Shown: positions 1 to 8,899 of the stretch, in pieces
Layout of the letters: every line of letters starts with the position of its first letter
Position numbering within the stretch: the first letter of the stretch is position 1
From: an uncultured Propionivibrio sp.
GTDB taxonomy: Bacteria > Pseudomonadota > Gammaproteobacteria > Burkholderiales > Rhodocyclaceae
Assembly: GCA_937923255.1 (NCBI GenBank)
Contig: CALAIL010000055.1
Span: forward strand, 1 to 21,306
Length of the DNA stretch: 21,306 nt
Direction of reading: 5' to 3'
Notes under the pieces: model-generated
Told to the model about the DNA's origin: nothing
Databases searched by the model: none
Seen by the model: only the letters and a program-made list of their open reading frames with translations
Translations under genes and position numbers: made by a program

Positions 1-745
1 CACCGGTTTCCCGTTTCACCTTCTCCCTCTCATGGGAGCGAGGCACCTGAATGCAAATGGATCATATGCCTAAATAATGCTTTGTTCAATACGTTGTATG
101 CACAAAACCAGCTCTTTTTGTTGAGAATGGTACACAGACGGTAATGCAGTAAAGAATCACGAATAAAACATGAAAAATGGGAAAGTCATTGAAAGTAAAT
201 TAAAAACTGCTCTTCGAAGAAGGTCTACACTACATACGCGCTTGCTCAAGTTGTCTGCGTCTGGTCAATGATGCATGCGGGTCAAAAACTGATATAGATC
301 GTGCGGCAAGCGTTTATGAATGAGCGCGGTGGGTGGATGATGAATAAGAAACGGAGTCCAGATGCCCTGTGGCAGTACAACGTGCCGTGACGAAGTATTT
401 TCTCCCGTTCATTTTTTCAATCTGTCAGCTGATCGATAAGAAATGAGTAAGAGGGTGTGAAGCGTGTTTTGTGAGCGAGTCAGATGACCTGGTTCAAAAG
501 TTTTTACGGCGGTATGCTGAATATCTGAAACCGCATTGTCTTGATTAATATCCCCTTCCGCTTGTTGCAATTGCACAACAAGACGGGCTGAAAAATGGAA
601 GAGTTGGCATTTTCAGCTTGTCCGGCGGCGTGCGGTTTGCGATCATGGCACCCAGCTTCTCATCCATGAGAGGTCCAGTTTGGTGGGGCTGAGTTGTTGT
701 GTCACCCAATGCGCCGCCGACCTTAACCCTAGAGGAGATTTTCAA
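1..745. other. gene-free region upstream of the porin, with leader hairpins
   Basis: I find no ORF with recognisable protein features here. The stretch is more AT-rich than the rest of the window. Two dyads lie close to the porin: an imperfect palindrome centred on CAATTG at 561-582 (arms CTTGTTG and CAACAAG), and a hairpin at 588-616 (CTGAAAAATG paired with CATTTTCAG, one bulge). No convincing -35/-10 pair was found, so the transcription start is unknown. If transcription starts upstream of 560, the porin mRNA would have a structured 5' leader of at least about 150 nt. That would fit post-transcriptional control of an outer-membrane protein, but this is inference only. Confidence 0.4.
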
Positions 746-1888
746 ATGCAAAAGAAAGTAATTGCTCTGGCCGTCGCCGGTTTGGTTTCGGGTGCGGCTT
801 TCGCTCAGACCTCCGTGACCCTGAGTGGTACCGTTGATCTTGGCTATAACATTGGCAAGGACAAGTGGGAGGACCAAACCCATAAATACAGAAACTTCCG
901 TGGCGGCGACGGCAAGGGCATGAGCTCCTCACGCCTGAACATTGATGTCAAGGAACAGTTGGGGAGCGGACTGAAGGCTGGTTATTTCCATGAAATCGGT
1001 CTGGTTCATTTCAAGGGCACCCATAACGATCATGAAAGAATGACCGTTGGCAATGATGGCGTTACGGGCAAGGATGCGCCATCTTTCAGCCGCACGCGTC
1101 AATCGTTCGCCTATTTGGAAAGCGCCAGCGCCGGTCGTTTCCAGATTGGTCTCGCTAACCTGATTATTGATGATCAGACGGGCTTTGCTAACGTCGGTTC
1201 GCGCAACCATGTGGGTCACGCCTACAACGCCAGCTTCTATGCTCCGGGAACGAATACCAAACTCGTCGATGCGATGGATCTTGCTCGCGCCAATACCGTG
1301 TCCTACTACTCACCGTCGTTTAGCGGCTTCCAGGTCATGGGCCAGTTCGGTTACGGCAAGTCGGAACTGGATAATGGTCCTGCCAGCCAGGATGACTCCT
1401 ACAAAATTTACAACCTCGGCCTGAAGTATGCTAATGGCCCTGTTACCGCTTTCATCGGCGGACAAAAATATGAAAAGGATGAGAATACTTCTGCGCCGGC
1501 TTTCTCGAACGAAGAGGATCGCCGTGAATTTATTGCTGCCGCAGGTTACGATTTTGGTGTTGCCAAACTGGTTGGTATGTATTTCGATCGGAAGGCCGAC
1601 GTCAATGGCCCAAGTGATCACAAATACCGCGGTGGTGACATCGGTGTGACGGTTCCAGTAGGTCAAGCTGAGCTGTTTGCCAACTACGGTATGGGTAAAA
1701 ACAAGTTTACAGCGAGTGGTGACGATTCTTGGAAGATTAAAACCTATCAATTGGGTACCCGCTATAACCTGAGTAAGCGTACCAATATTTACGCACTGTA
1801 TGGTTATGGCAAAGCCAAGGAAAAGCAGGTTGGTTCAGGTACCGGCAAGAGCAATGTCATATCTGTTGGCCTGCGCCATTCCTTCTAA
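746..1888 (+). CDS. general outer-membrane porin (Gram-negative porin family, betaproteobacterial type)
   Basis: A 380-residue porin expected to form a trimeric 16-stranded beta barrel for passive diffusion of small hydrophilic solutes across the outer membrane. The start at 746 is chosen because AGGAG at 733-737 sits 8 nt upstream and the protein then opens with a classic signal peptide (MQKKVIALAVAGLVSGAAFA, cleavage before QTSVTLSG). The in-frame ATG at 680 would bury that signal. The SVTLSGTVDLGY opening, the repeated aromatic/Gly beta-strand pattern and the final strand ending VGLRHSF with a terminal Phe (BAM recognition) are typical of betaproteobacterial porins. It is monocistronic, with its own terminator. 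Substrate specificity cannot be read from the sequence. Confidence 0.93.
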   Translation: MQKKVIALAVAGLVSGAAFAQTSVTLSGTVDLGYNIGKDKWEDQTHKYRNFRGGDGKGMSSSRLNIDVKEQLGSGLKAGYFHEIGLVHFKGTHNDHERMTVGNDGVTGKDAPSFSRTRQSFAYLESASAGRFQIGLANLIIDDQTGFANVGSRNHVGHAYNASFYAPGTNTKLVDAMDLARANTVSYYSPSFSGFQVMGQFGYGKSELDNGPASQDDSYKIYNLGLKYANGPVTAFIGGQKYEKDENTSAPAFSNEEDRREFIAAAGYDFGVAKLVGMYFDRKADVNGPSDHKYRGGDIGVTVPVGQAELFANYGMGKNKFTASGDDSWKIKTYQLGTRYNLSKRTNIYALYGYGKAKEKQVGSGTGKSNVISVGLRHSF

Positions 1889-1931
1889 TCGGATTGTATG
1901 ATCAGATAGATTCTGATTGTATCTGATTAAG

Positions 1932-1960
1932 AACGGCTGCCTTCGGGCAGCCGTTTTTTT
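1932..1960 (+). terminator. rho-independent terminator of the porin gene
   Basis: A perfect 10-bp stem (AACGGCTGCC with GGCAGCCGTT) closed by a TTCG tetraloop and running directly into a T tract, 43 nt after the porin stop codon. It is among the strongest terminators in the window. Confidence 0.93.
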
Positions 1961-1984
1961 GTCTGATAGTTCAAAAATACGCAA

Positions 1985-2427
1985 GCTTACGGCAAACGCG
2001 GACGTGGCGCAGGCGGTAAAACCATCGTCTTTGGTCTGCTCAAGTGAGGCGATTGTGTCTATACTGAAATCGTTCCGAATGCTTCCAAAGCCATGCTGCA
2101 AGCCATTATTCGGGGTAAAGTGGATCCTAACAGCATCATTCACACCGACGGCTGGCGAGGCTACGATGGGCGGGTTGACCTCGGCCTAGAAAAGTACTTT
2201 CGGGTCAATCACGGCAACCGAGGCAAGTCAAAGTCTCCAGGCATGTCAACGGCATCGAGTCTTTCTGGAGCGATGCCAAGCATCGGCTGGTGCAGTTTCA
2301 TGGTGTGTGAAGGGATAAGTTCGAGCTGCACATCGAGGAGACCGAGTTTCGCTTCAATCACCGACACCTTGATCTCTACAAGACATTGCTTAAACTGCTC
2401 AGAAACAACTCTTTGGAAAGCGTTTGA
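1985..2427 (+). pseudogene. remnant of an IS1595-family (ISXO2-like) DDE transposase
   Basis: Joined reading frames recover the C-terminal half of an ISXO2-like transposase: YGKRGRGAGGKTIVFGLLK, a stop codon (2045-2047), then VYTEIVPNASKAMLQAIIRG, VDPNSIIHTDGWRGYDG and FRVNH. A one-base frameshift at about 2215-2240 leads into HVNGIESFWSDAKHRLVQFH, another stop, then EFRFNHRHLDLYKTLLKLL and a natural end at 2427. The IHTDGWRGYDG block (second acidic residue) and NGIESFW...AK block are hallmarks of this family. The N-terminal zinc-ribbon half and the first catalytic Asp are missing, and no terminal inverted repeats or target duplication were recognised. It is non-functional: two in-frame stops, one frameshift and a 5' truncation. 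It begins about 25 bp after the porin terminator and ends 26 bp from the proB stop. Confidence 0.88.
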
Positions 2428-2453
2428 TTCCTAAACTCCTCAGGAAGTAGTGG

Positions 2454-3572
2454 TTAACGTGTCATCAGATTATCGCGGTGGATGATTTCTGCTTCGTATT
2501 CATAACCAAGCAAAGCTTCGATATCGGTGCTAGCGTGGCGAGCGATGCGGCGGGCGTCACCACTACTGTAGTTGATAAGGCCGCGTGCAATTTCCTTACC
2601 TTCGGGCGATAGGCAAATGACGAGGGCACCGCGCTCAAATTCTCCCTGAACATCGACGACGCCAACAGGTAACAAGCTTTTGCCTGCGGATAGTGCCTTT
2701 ACCGCGCCGGCATCGAGTATGAGTCTGCCGCTGACTTGCAAGTGGTCGGCAATCCACTGTTTACGGGCGTTCAGGGTAGGCGTGCCAGAAACAAGCAGCG
2801 TGCCTAGCGCTTCGCCACGAGCCAGACGCAACATCACGTCTTTTTCCCGTCCGCTGGCAATGGCGGTATGCGCGCCGCTGCTGGCAGCGCGTTTGGCGGC
2901 AAGAATCTTGGTGATCATGCCGCCTTTGCCGATGCCGCTGCCCGCACCGCCGGCCATGGTCTCAAGCGCTGAGTCGCCGGCGTGTGCTTCACTGACTAGC
3001 GTGGCATTCGGGTCGTGGCGTGGATCAGCCGTGTATAGTCCCTGCTGGTCGGTCAGAATGATCAGGGCGTCGGCGTCGATGAGGTTGGCGACAAGCGCAC
3101 CGAGCGTATCGTTATCGCCAAACTTGATTTCGTCAGTGACAACGGTGTCGTTTTCGTTGATGATCGGGACGACACCAAGTGCGAGCAGGGCGGTCAGCGT
3201 GGCGCGCGCATTGAGGTAGCGTTTGCGGTCAGCCAGGTCTTCATGCGTAAGTAGGATCTGAGCGGTGGCGAGACCGTGGCGGACGAAGGCGCTTTCATAA
3301 ACTTGCACTAACCCCATCTGTCCAATAGCAGCGCAGGCCTGGAGCTCATGGACGGCTTTGGGGCGTTGCCGCCAGCCCAGACGTTGCATGCCGAACGCGA
3401 TAGCGCCCGAGGAAACAAGTAGGACTTCTTTTCCCGCCTGACGGAGCTGGGCGACCTGACGCGCCCATTCGCTAATGGCGTTGAGGTCCAACCCTTGGCC
3501 GTTATTGGTGACGAGTGTGGAGCCAACCTTGACGATGAAGCGTTTGGCGGCGGCAAGACAGGTCGTAGACAT
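2454..3572 (-). CDS. proB: glutamate 5-kinase
   Basis: Phosphorylates L-glutamate to gamma-glutamyl phosphate, the first step of proline synthesis, in the cytoplasm. The 372 residues match the usual two-domain length. An amino-acid-kinase domain (about 10-260) carries VKVGS with Lys15, the SSGAIA loop (54-59), INENDTV (138-144), FGDNDTL (151-157), [13 protein letters not shown] (173-185) and the GGMITK segment (217-222). A C-terminal PUA domain (about 277-360) follows. The gene lies 5 bp downstream of obgE, so the two are almost certainly cotranscribed. The partner proA is not in the window. The kinase-domain loop that binds proline for feedback inhibition looks intact. Confidence 0.96.
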   Translation of the reverse strand: MSTTCLAAAKRFIVKVGSTLVTNNGQGLDLNAISEWARQVAQLRQAGKEVLLVSSGAIAFGMQRLGWRQRPKAVHELQACAAIGQMGLVQVYESAFVRHGLATAQILLTHEDLADRKRYLNARATLTALLALGVVPIINENDTVVTDEIKFGDNDTLGALVANLIDADALIILTDQQGLYTADPRHDPNATLVSEAHAGDSALETMAGGAGSGIGKGGMITKILAAKRAASSGAHTAIASGREKDVMLRLARGEALGTLLVSGTPTLNARKQWIADHLQVSGRLILDAGAVKALSAGKSLLPVGVVDVQGEFERGALVICLSPEGKEIARGLINYSSGDARRIARHASTDIEALLGYEYEAEIIHRDNLMTR

Positions 3573-3577
3573 GATGA

Positions 3578-4756
<1,179 letters not shown>

Positions 4757-4812
4757 CTAGCGCTGCACCGAATCGGTGCTTTGATCAGTACGGCAATATA
4801 CGGCTATAAACT

Positions 4813-4841
4813 AAAAAGCCCTATTGCTGGAATAGGGCTTT
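4813..4841 (-). terminator. terminator downstream of rpmA
   Basis: An 11-bp perfect stem (AAAGCCCTATT at 4815-4825 with AATAGGGCTTT at 4831-4841) around a 5-nt loop. On the minus strand it is followed by a short U run. It is placed 28 bp beyond the rpmA stop and upstream of obgE, so it separates ribosomal-protein expression from obgE-proB. The short U tract may allow read-through. Confidence 0.8.
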
Positions 4842-4868
4842 GAGCTGTGTGTAGGGAGCGAAGCCGTA

Positions 4869-5138
4869 TCAGGCTGCTGGCGCTGCGGTGATGATGCTGA
4901 CGGTGCGCTGGCGCTTCGGCCCTTTGACGGTAAATTGGACTTGCCCATCGACAAGAGCGAAAAGCGTGTGATCCTTGCCGACACCGACATTGACACCTGG
5001 GTGGAAGGCTGTGCCACGCTGCCGCACGATGATGTTGCCGGCCAGCACCTGTTCGCCGCCGTAACGCTTGACGCCGAGACGTTTTGATTCTGATTCGCGA
5101 CCGTTACGAGAACTGCCGCCTGCTTTTTTGTGTGCCAT
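4869..5138 (-). CDS. rpmA: 50S ribosomal protein bL27
   Basis: An 89-residue large-subunit protein whose N-terminus reaches toward the peptidyl-transferase centre. The sequence begins [20 protein letters not shown], continues with [22 protein letters not shown] and ends in a short Ala-rich tail, matching bL27 throughout. There is no cleavable N-terminal extension of the Firmicutes type. AAGGA lies 9 nt before the ATG. It follows rplU after a 44-bp gap in the same direction, the standard rplU-rpmA pair, and is followed by a terminator. Confidence 0.98.
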   Translation of the reverse strand: MAHKKAGGSSRNGRESESKRLGVKRYGGEQVLAGNIIVRQRGTAFHPGVNVGVGKDHTLFALVDGQVQFTVKGPKRQRTVSIITAAPAA

Positions 5139-5182
5139 GGTTTGATGTCCTTTGCTGAGACTTTCCGGAAAGCTGCCGTCAA

Positions 5183-5494
5183 TTAGCCGGAAATCCCGTC
5201 AATGCGGATTTCCGTGTAATTCTGGCGATGGCCTTGGTGTTTCTGATAGTGCTTGCGACGGCGCATTTTAAAAATCTTGATTTTGTCGTGACGGCCTTGT
5301 GAAAGCACAGTCGCTTTGACCGCTGCACCGGTGACGAATGGCGTGCCGATTTTCACGGACTCACCTTCACCCAGCATGAGAATCTGGTCAAGCGTGATTT
5401 CTGCGCCAACTTCTGCCGGTATCTGTTCTATTTTCAGTTTTTCGCCAGCGGCAACGCGATATTGCTTACCACCGGTTTTTATGACCGCGTACAT
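5183..5494 (-). CDS. rplU: 50S ribosomal protein bL21
   Basis: A 103-residue large-subunit protein that binds 23S rRNA. It starts [20 protein letters not shown] and ends in the basic RNA-binding stretch [23 protein letters not shown] followed by GISG, a full match to the family. The start at 5494 is preferred over an in-frame TTG 12 bp upstream, because GGAG is 6 nt before this ATG and the family begins MYAVI. A near-consensus promoter lies 45-72 bp upstream. It heads the rplU-rpmA operon. Confidence 0.97.
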   Translation of the reverse strand: MYAVIKTGGKQYRVAAGEKLKIEQIPAEVGAEITLDQILMLGEGESVKIGTPFVTGAAVKATVLSQGRHDKIKIFKMRRRKHYQKHQGHRQNYTEIRIDGISG

Positions 5495-5538
5495 GTTGGA
5501 CTCCAAAAAGGGATAAAAAACGCTACGAAGAGGGACGA

Positions 5539-5566
5539 ATTATACGGATTTCTCCTACCAAGTCAA
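5539..5566 (-). promoter_or_regulatory. sigma-70 promoter of rplU-rpmA
   Basis: On the minus strand, TTGACT (5561-5566) and a perfect TATAAT (5539-5544) are separated by 16 bp. Shifting the -35 by one base to TTTGAC gives 17 bp. The predicted start of transcription is about 35 nt before the rplU ATG. It is the best promoter match in the window, as expected for a ribosomal-protein operon. Confidence 0.8.
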
Positions 5567-5675
5567 AGAGTTCCTGGCGGTGTGTCGACTTTGTGGGTTT
5601 GGATGGAAAAAATGAAACGCAGGAAAAACCTGGGGCGATAACGGAAATGTAGAAATGGCTAAAAAAGAAGAGCCG

Positions 5676-5715
5676 GAAAAGAGAAAACCCTTGCATACCT
5701 GAAGATATGCAAGGG
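5676..5715 (-). terminator. terminator downstream of tRNA-Pro
   Basis: A perfect 10-bp stem (CCCTTGCATA at 5688-5697 with TATGCAAGGG at 5706-5715) with an 8-nt loop. On the minus strand it is followed by TTTTCTCTTTT. It lies 26 bp past the 3' end of the tRNA gene and before the rplU promoter. Confidence 0.85.
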
Positions 5716-5740
5716 CATAAACATATAAAACATATAAATG

Positions 5741-5817
<77 letters not shown>

Positions 5818-5849
5818 ACTGAGGCAAACAAAGAATCAAATAACGGTAC

Positions 5850-6821
5850 TTAAAATGACCTTTGTGCCGCAAAGGAGGCCAATTCTAGCAAAGAATTTTT
5901 ATAGGGGGAAGCTGGCAAAATGCCGTCGATAGCGTTTTTTGCCAGTGCCACTTCGGCCGCGCCTTGCTGTTGGGCGTGTGCCAGTGCGCCGGTGGCGCGG
6001 ATGGCCGCCAATACGCGGGGAAAATCTTCACGCCCGCCATGTTCGATGGCTTGGCGCACACAAGCGGATTGTTCTGGTGTGCCGTGTTGCATGACGTAAA
6101 TCAAAGGGAGTGTCGGTTTGCCCTCAGCCAGATCGTCGCCGAGATGCTTGCCCGTCTCTGCTTCACTGCTGGAGTAGTCGAGCACATCGTCGATGAGCTG
6201 GAAGGCCGTGCCCAAATGCATACCGTATTCGGCCAGCTGCTGCTCGACTTGAGCCGAGGCGCCGCCGACAATGGCGCCCAGTCGCGCCGCGGCTTCAAAC
6301 AGCTTGGCGGTCTTGCAACGGATGACTTGCAGATAGCGTACCTCATCGACATTGGCGTTGTGGCAGTTCATTAACTGCAACACTTCGCCTTCGGCAATGA
6401 TGTTCGTGGCGTCTGCCAATACTTGCAGGATGCGCTTGTCGCCGACCTCAATCATCATCTGAAAGGCGCGCGAATACAGAAAGTCGCCGACCAGAACGCT
6501 GGCCGCATTGCCGAACAGGGCATTGGCAGTATCGCGTCCGCGGCGCAAACTGGATTCATCGACCACATCATCATGTAGAAGTGTGGCTGTATGGATGAAC
6601 TCGATGACGGCCGCCAGCGTGTAGTGGGTTTGACCCTGATACCCCAGCGCGCGGGCTGTCAGTAGCACGAGCGCCGGCCGCAGGCGCTTGCCGCCGCTCT
6701 GGATAATATGTTCGGCGACCTGCCGTACCAGTGCGACATCGGAATGCAGACGACGACGAATGATCACGTCGACATGCTGCATGTCTGCACGAATCAGTTG
6801 GTAGAGTTGATCGAACTTCAC
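5850..6821 (-). CDS. ispB: trans-polyprenyl (octaprenyl-type) diphosphate synthase
   Basis: Elongates farnesyl diphosphate with IPP to the long prenyl tail of ubiquinone/menaquinone. The first aspartate-rich motif is HDDVVDESSLRRGR (DDVVD at 84-88), the second LIDDVLDY (DDVLD at 211-215), with GGKRLRP near 43-49 and GDDLAEGKPTLP near 228-239. The start is GTG at 6821; it gives 323 residues, the length I recall for the E. coli enzyme, and the N-terminal helix aligns, although no clear Shine-Dalgarno is visible. Chain length (C40 or other) cannot be told from the motifs alone. The neighbouring rplU-rpmA-ispB arrangement is widespread in proteobacteria. Confidence 0.94.
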   Translation of the reverse strand: MKFDQLYQLIRADMQHVDVIIRRRLHSDVALVRQVAEHIIQSGGKRLRPALVLLTARALGYQGQTHYTLAAVIEFIHTATLLHDDVVDESSLRRGRDTANALFGNAASVLVGDFLYSRAFQMMIEVGDKRILQVLADATNIIAEGEVLQLMNCHNANVDEVRYLQVIRCKTAKLFEAAARLGAIVGGASAQVEQQLAEYGMHLGTAFQLIDDVLDYSSSEAETGKHLGDDLAEGKPTLPLIYVMQHGTPEQSACVRQAIEHGGREDFPRVLAAIRATGALAHAQQQGAAEVALAKNAIDGILPASPYKNSLLELASFAAQRSF

Positions 6822-6912
6822 TGGGGCGTGTTTCCGGAAGACCGGCGCATCTTAGGCGTCGGGTAAAAACCCGTCAAGCCGGGCCGGATGCGAGACATTG
6901 CGCAGCGCGTGT

Positions 6913-7377
6913 TTATATCCCTTGCGGAAAGCCATGCTGACGCCAGGCTTCAAACACCATGACGGCGACAGCGTTGGAAAGGTTAAGACTGCGCTGCCCA
7001 TACAGCATCGGCAGCCGTAAGCGATGATTTTCCGGAAATTCCATCATGACGGAAGCAGGTAGGCCGCGCGTCTCGCAGCCGAAAACGAAAACGTCGTCGG
7101 GCTGAAAATCTACCTGATCGTAGCGCCGTGTGCCGTGCGTAGTGACGGCGAAAAAACGATGACCCGTCAATGCAGCCTTGCAGGCCGGCCAGTCGGCATG
7201 GCGGAAAACGCGGGCAAACTCGTGGTAATTGAGACCGGCGCGTTTGAGCTTGCGATCTTCCCAGGGAAAGCCGAGCGGTTCGACCAGATGGAGTTCCGCG
7301 CCGGTATTGGCGCACAGCCGGATAATGTTGCCGGTATTGGGCGGAATTTCCGGTTGATAAAGGACGACGGCAGTCAC
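6913..7377 (-). CDS. trmL: tRNA (cytidine/uridine-34 2'-O)-methyltransferase
   Basis: SPOUT-class methyltransferase that 2'-O-methylates the wobble base of tRNA-Leu isoacceptors. Characteristic blocks are LYQPEIPPNTGNIIRLCANTG near the start, LKRAGLNYHE, FGCETRGLPAS and the knot-forming RSLNLSNAVAVMVFEAWRQ at the end. The chosen GTG start at 7377 gives 154 residues beginning MTAVVLYQPEIPP, in register with the family. An in-frame TTG at 7398 would add seven residues. Neither has a good ribosome-binding site, so the start is uncertain. It is on the same strand as comF and ispB but separated from comF by a repeat array. Confidence 0.93.
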   Translation of the reverse strand: MTAVVLYQPEIPPNTGNIIRLCANTGAELHLVEPLGFPWEDRKLKRAGLNYHEFARVFRHADWPACKAALTGHRFFAVTTHGTRRYDQVDFQPDDVFVFGCETRGLPASVMMEFPENHRLRLPMLYGQRSLNLSNAVAVMVFEAWRQHGFPQGI

Positions 7378-7432
7378 GATGTGGCTATCAGCGAGCAATT
7401 GATTGAACGAAGCGCCGCACTATAGCGGGAAT

Positions 7433-7502
7433 TGCCCGATCGTGCCCGATTGTGCCCGGCCGGGTGTTGCCGTGTTGTCATTTCTGGCGTCGTGGGCACA
7501 AT
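7433..7502. repeat. three decamer copies plus a 9-bp inverted repeat upstream of trmL
   Basis: Three adjacent 10-bp units start with TGCCC: TGCCCGATCG (7433-7442), TGCCCGATTG (7443-7452) and TGCCCGGCCG (7453-7462). Part of the second and third, ATTGTGCCC (7449-7457), is perfectly complementary to GGGCACAAT at 7494-7502. The block sits in the likely promoter/leader region of trmL and may be an operator, an mRNA hairpin or chance low-complexity sequence. Confidence 0.45.
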
Positions 7503-7548
7503 GAGCACGGGCTGGCGGGCGGATTTTGCGCCGTGTGTTTTTCGTCAA

Positions 7549-7780
7549 AAGGCTCCCCGGAGACCCGCGTAAACAGGGCATTCCCGAGGCGGCGGCCTGA
7601 AGCCCTTGTGGATCGGGCATCTCCGGGCAGGCACCCGGAAACCCTTATAAACAGGGCATCTCCGGAGGGGGTACGGAAGTCCTTTATCCACGCGGGTTTC
7701 CGAGGGGGCGCCCGGAAACGCCCTGTTTACGCGGGCTCCAGCGATGTCTGTCGGGGAAGCCTCCAGCAATGCCCGGGTTC
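7549..7780. repeat. imperfect 39-bp tandem array with internal dyads
   Basis: Five to six diverged units with a period of 39-40 bp. Each has a core CCC-N9-GGG: CCC GCGTAAACA GGG (7564-7578), CCC TTGTGGATC GGG (7603-7617), CCC TTATAAACA GGG (7642-7656), CCT TTATCCACG CGG (7681-7695) and CCC TGTTTACGC GGG (7721-7735). A sixth near 7760-7776 is badly decayed. Linkers are rich in CCGG/CCGGAAA. The first and fifth cores are exact reverse complements, and the second resembles the inverse of the fourth, so units occur in both orientations. Because 39 is a multiple of three, both strands stay open and encode a 13-residue repeat, but no ORF there looks like a real protein. It fills the comF-trmL gap. 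Confidence 0.8.
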
Positions 7781-7814
7781 GCCACGCAATCGCTTTGGTC
7801 GCGGCGGGAAAGGC

Positions 7815-8498
7815 TCATTCCGGCAAAGCCCTGGCTAAAACGAGAAGGATGACGGCAGCTGCGCCACAGCGTTTGAGCGTACGCGCACATTCGTTGAGCG
7901 AAGCGCCGGTAGTCATCACATCATCGACCAGAAGAATGGTCTTGTTGGCAAGAGGAGTTTCACAGCGGAACGCGCCGCGGATATTATTTTTGCGTTCCCG
8001 CCATGGTAATTCGGCCTGTGCGGGCGTGTTGCGAACGCGTCGGCACAGTGTGGGCAGTAACGGCCGCCGAAGCCGGGCCGCCAGCGGACGGGCGAGTTCG
8101 AGCGACTGGTTAAACCCGCGTTCGCGCAGCCGTGCGGGGTGTAAGGGCAGCGGCGCAATCAGGTCAGCGCTGAAAATTCCTGCTATGTTTGTTTGCCCCT
8201 CAACGCTGGCAAACGCAGCAAGCTGACGGCCGAAGTAGTTCCCCAGCGCCAGTTGGTGCCCATATTTGAATGCCTGAATCAGCTTATCGAGCGGAAAACC
8301 GTAGCGGAACACCGCGTAAGTGGCGTCAAAATGCGGCGTATGGGTCAGGCAGCGGCCGCAGATTTCGCCCCGCGGCGTGGGTAACGCGCATACCGGGCAA
8401 CGTTGTGCCGGCAGACGCGGCAGATCGCCTGCACAGGCGGGGCAGAGGAGGTCGCGGCTGCTGGTAGTGCATAGCAGACAATCTTGCGATAACACCAT
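7815..8498 (-). CDS. comF: ComF family protein (phosphoribosyltransferase-like, DNA uptake)
   Basis: A 227-residue protein related to the ComF/GntX competence proteins, thought to act in the cytoplasm on incoming single-stranded DNA. The N-terminal part holds four CxxC pairs (C7-C10, C19-C22, C34-C37, C47-C50), a zinc-finger-like arrangement. The C-terminal half is a type I phosphoribosyltransferase fold with APLPLHPARLRERGFNQ (115-131) and the PRPP loop ILLVDDVMTTGAS (188-200). No other competence gene is in the window, so actual competence is not implied. It is divergent from bioB across a 401-bp spacer. Confidence 0.92.
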   Translation of the reverse strand: MVLSQDCLLCTTSSRDLLCPACAGDLPRLPAQRCPVCALPTPRGEICGRCLTHTPHFDATYAVFRYGFPLDKLIQAFKYGHQLALGNYFGRQLAAFASVEGQTNIAGIFSADLIAPLPLHPARLRERGFNQSLELARPLAARLRRPLLPTLCRRVRNTPAQAELPWRERKNNIRGAFRCETPLANKTILLVDDVMTTGASLNECARTLKRCGAAAVILLVLARALPE

Positions 8499-8899
8499 GG
8501 GCGATCTCTAATGCGCGATAAAGGAGAGGGCGGAAAGGGGCGGGTGAAATAAAGATAGAAATACGAAAACGATGCGAAAATATCGCGACTATCGGATGAT
8601 CAGAATTGTAGCGCTCGCCCACATTGCATTAGAGATGATGCCGTGGATTTTGCAGTGTCATTGGTCGTTTCCAATGAGACTTGGGATTTTGGCAGATGCC
8701 TACCTTCGCAGTGTTGGTCAGTGTTGGTTTTGGGTCGTGCCTGAAAATTACAGAATGCGGGTTTTCTACAGAATCTATCGACGTCACGGTAAGGCGTGCA
8801 GTAAAATCCGACTTTCGACAAGTCTTTTAATTTTTATGGTTTTTCTGGCGCGCCGGCCATTTTTCAGCCATTGGAGCGACGCCTTGCATTAGGTGCACT
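8499..8899. other. divergent intergenic spacer between comF and bioB
   Basis: A 401-bp spacer, AT-richer than its neighbours, holding the promoter regions of two divergent genes. I could not assign a confident -35/-10 pair in either direction. A 7-bp hairpin lies at 8658-8677 (TCATTGG, loop TCGTTT, CCAATGA), and CAGTGTTGGT occurs twice in tandem shortly after (about 8709-8730). No biotin-operator palindrome was recognised. A 106-codon plus-strand frame (8572-8892) shows no family resemblance and is not called. Confidence 0.5.

Noticed and set aside
545..883. 112-codon minus-strand frame overlapping the porin start
   Set aside because: Antisense to the porin signal peptide region, without family features.
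7549..7780. Possible CRISPR array
   Set aside because: Units are diverged throughout with no constant repeat and unique spacer alternation, and no cas gene is present. The 7-bp tract at 18177-18233 is likewise a simple tandem repeat.
7452..7838. 128-codon plus-strand frame with a 13-residue repeat, and a matching minus-strand frame
   Set aside because: The repeated peptide follows automatically from the 39-bp tandem array, is open on both strands, and the plus frame runs into the 3' end of comF. No start signal was seen.
8572..8892. 106-codon plus-strand frame ending just before bioB
   Set aside because: No Shine-Dalgarno, no recognisable family, and it occupies what should be the comF/bioB divergent promoter region.
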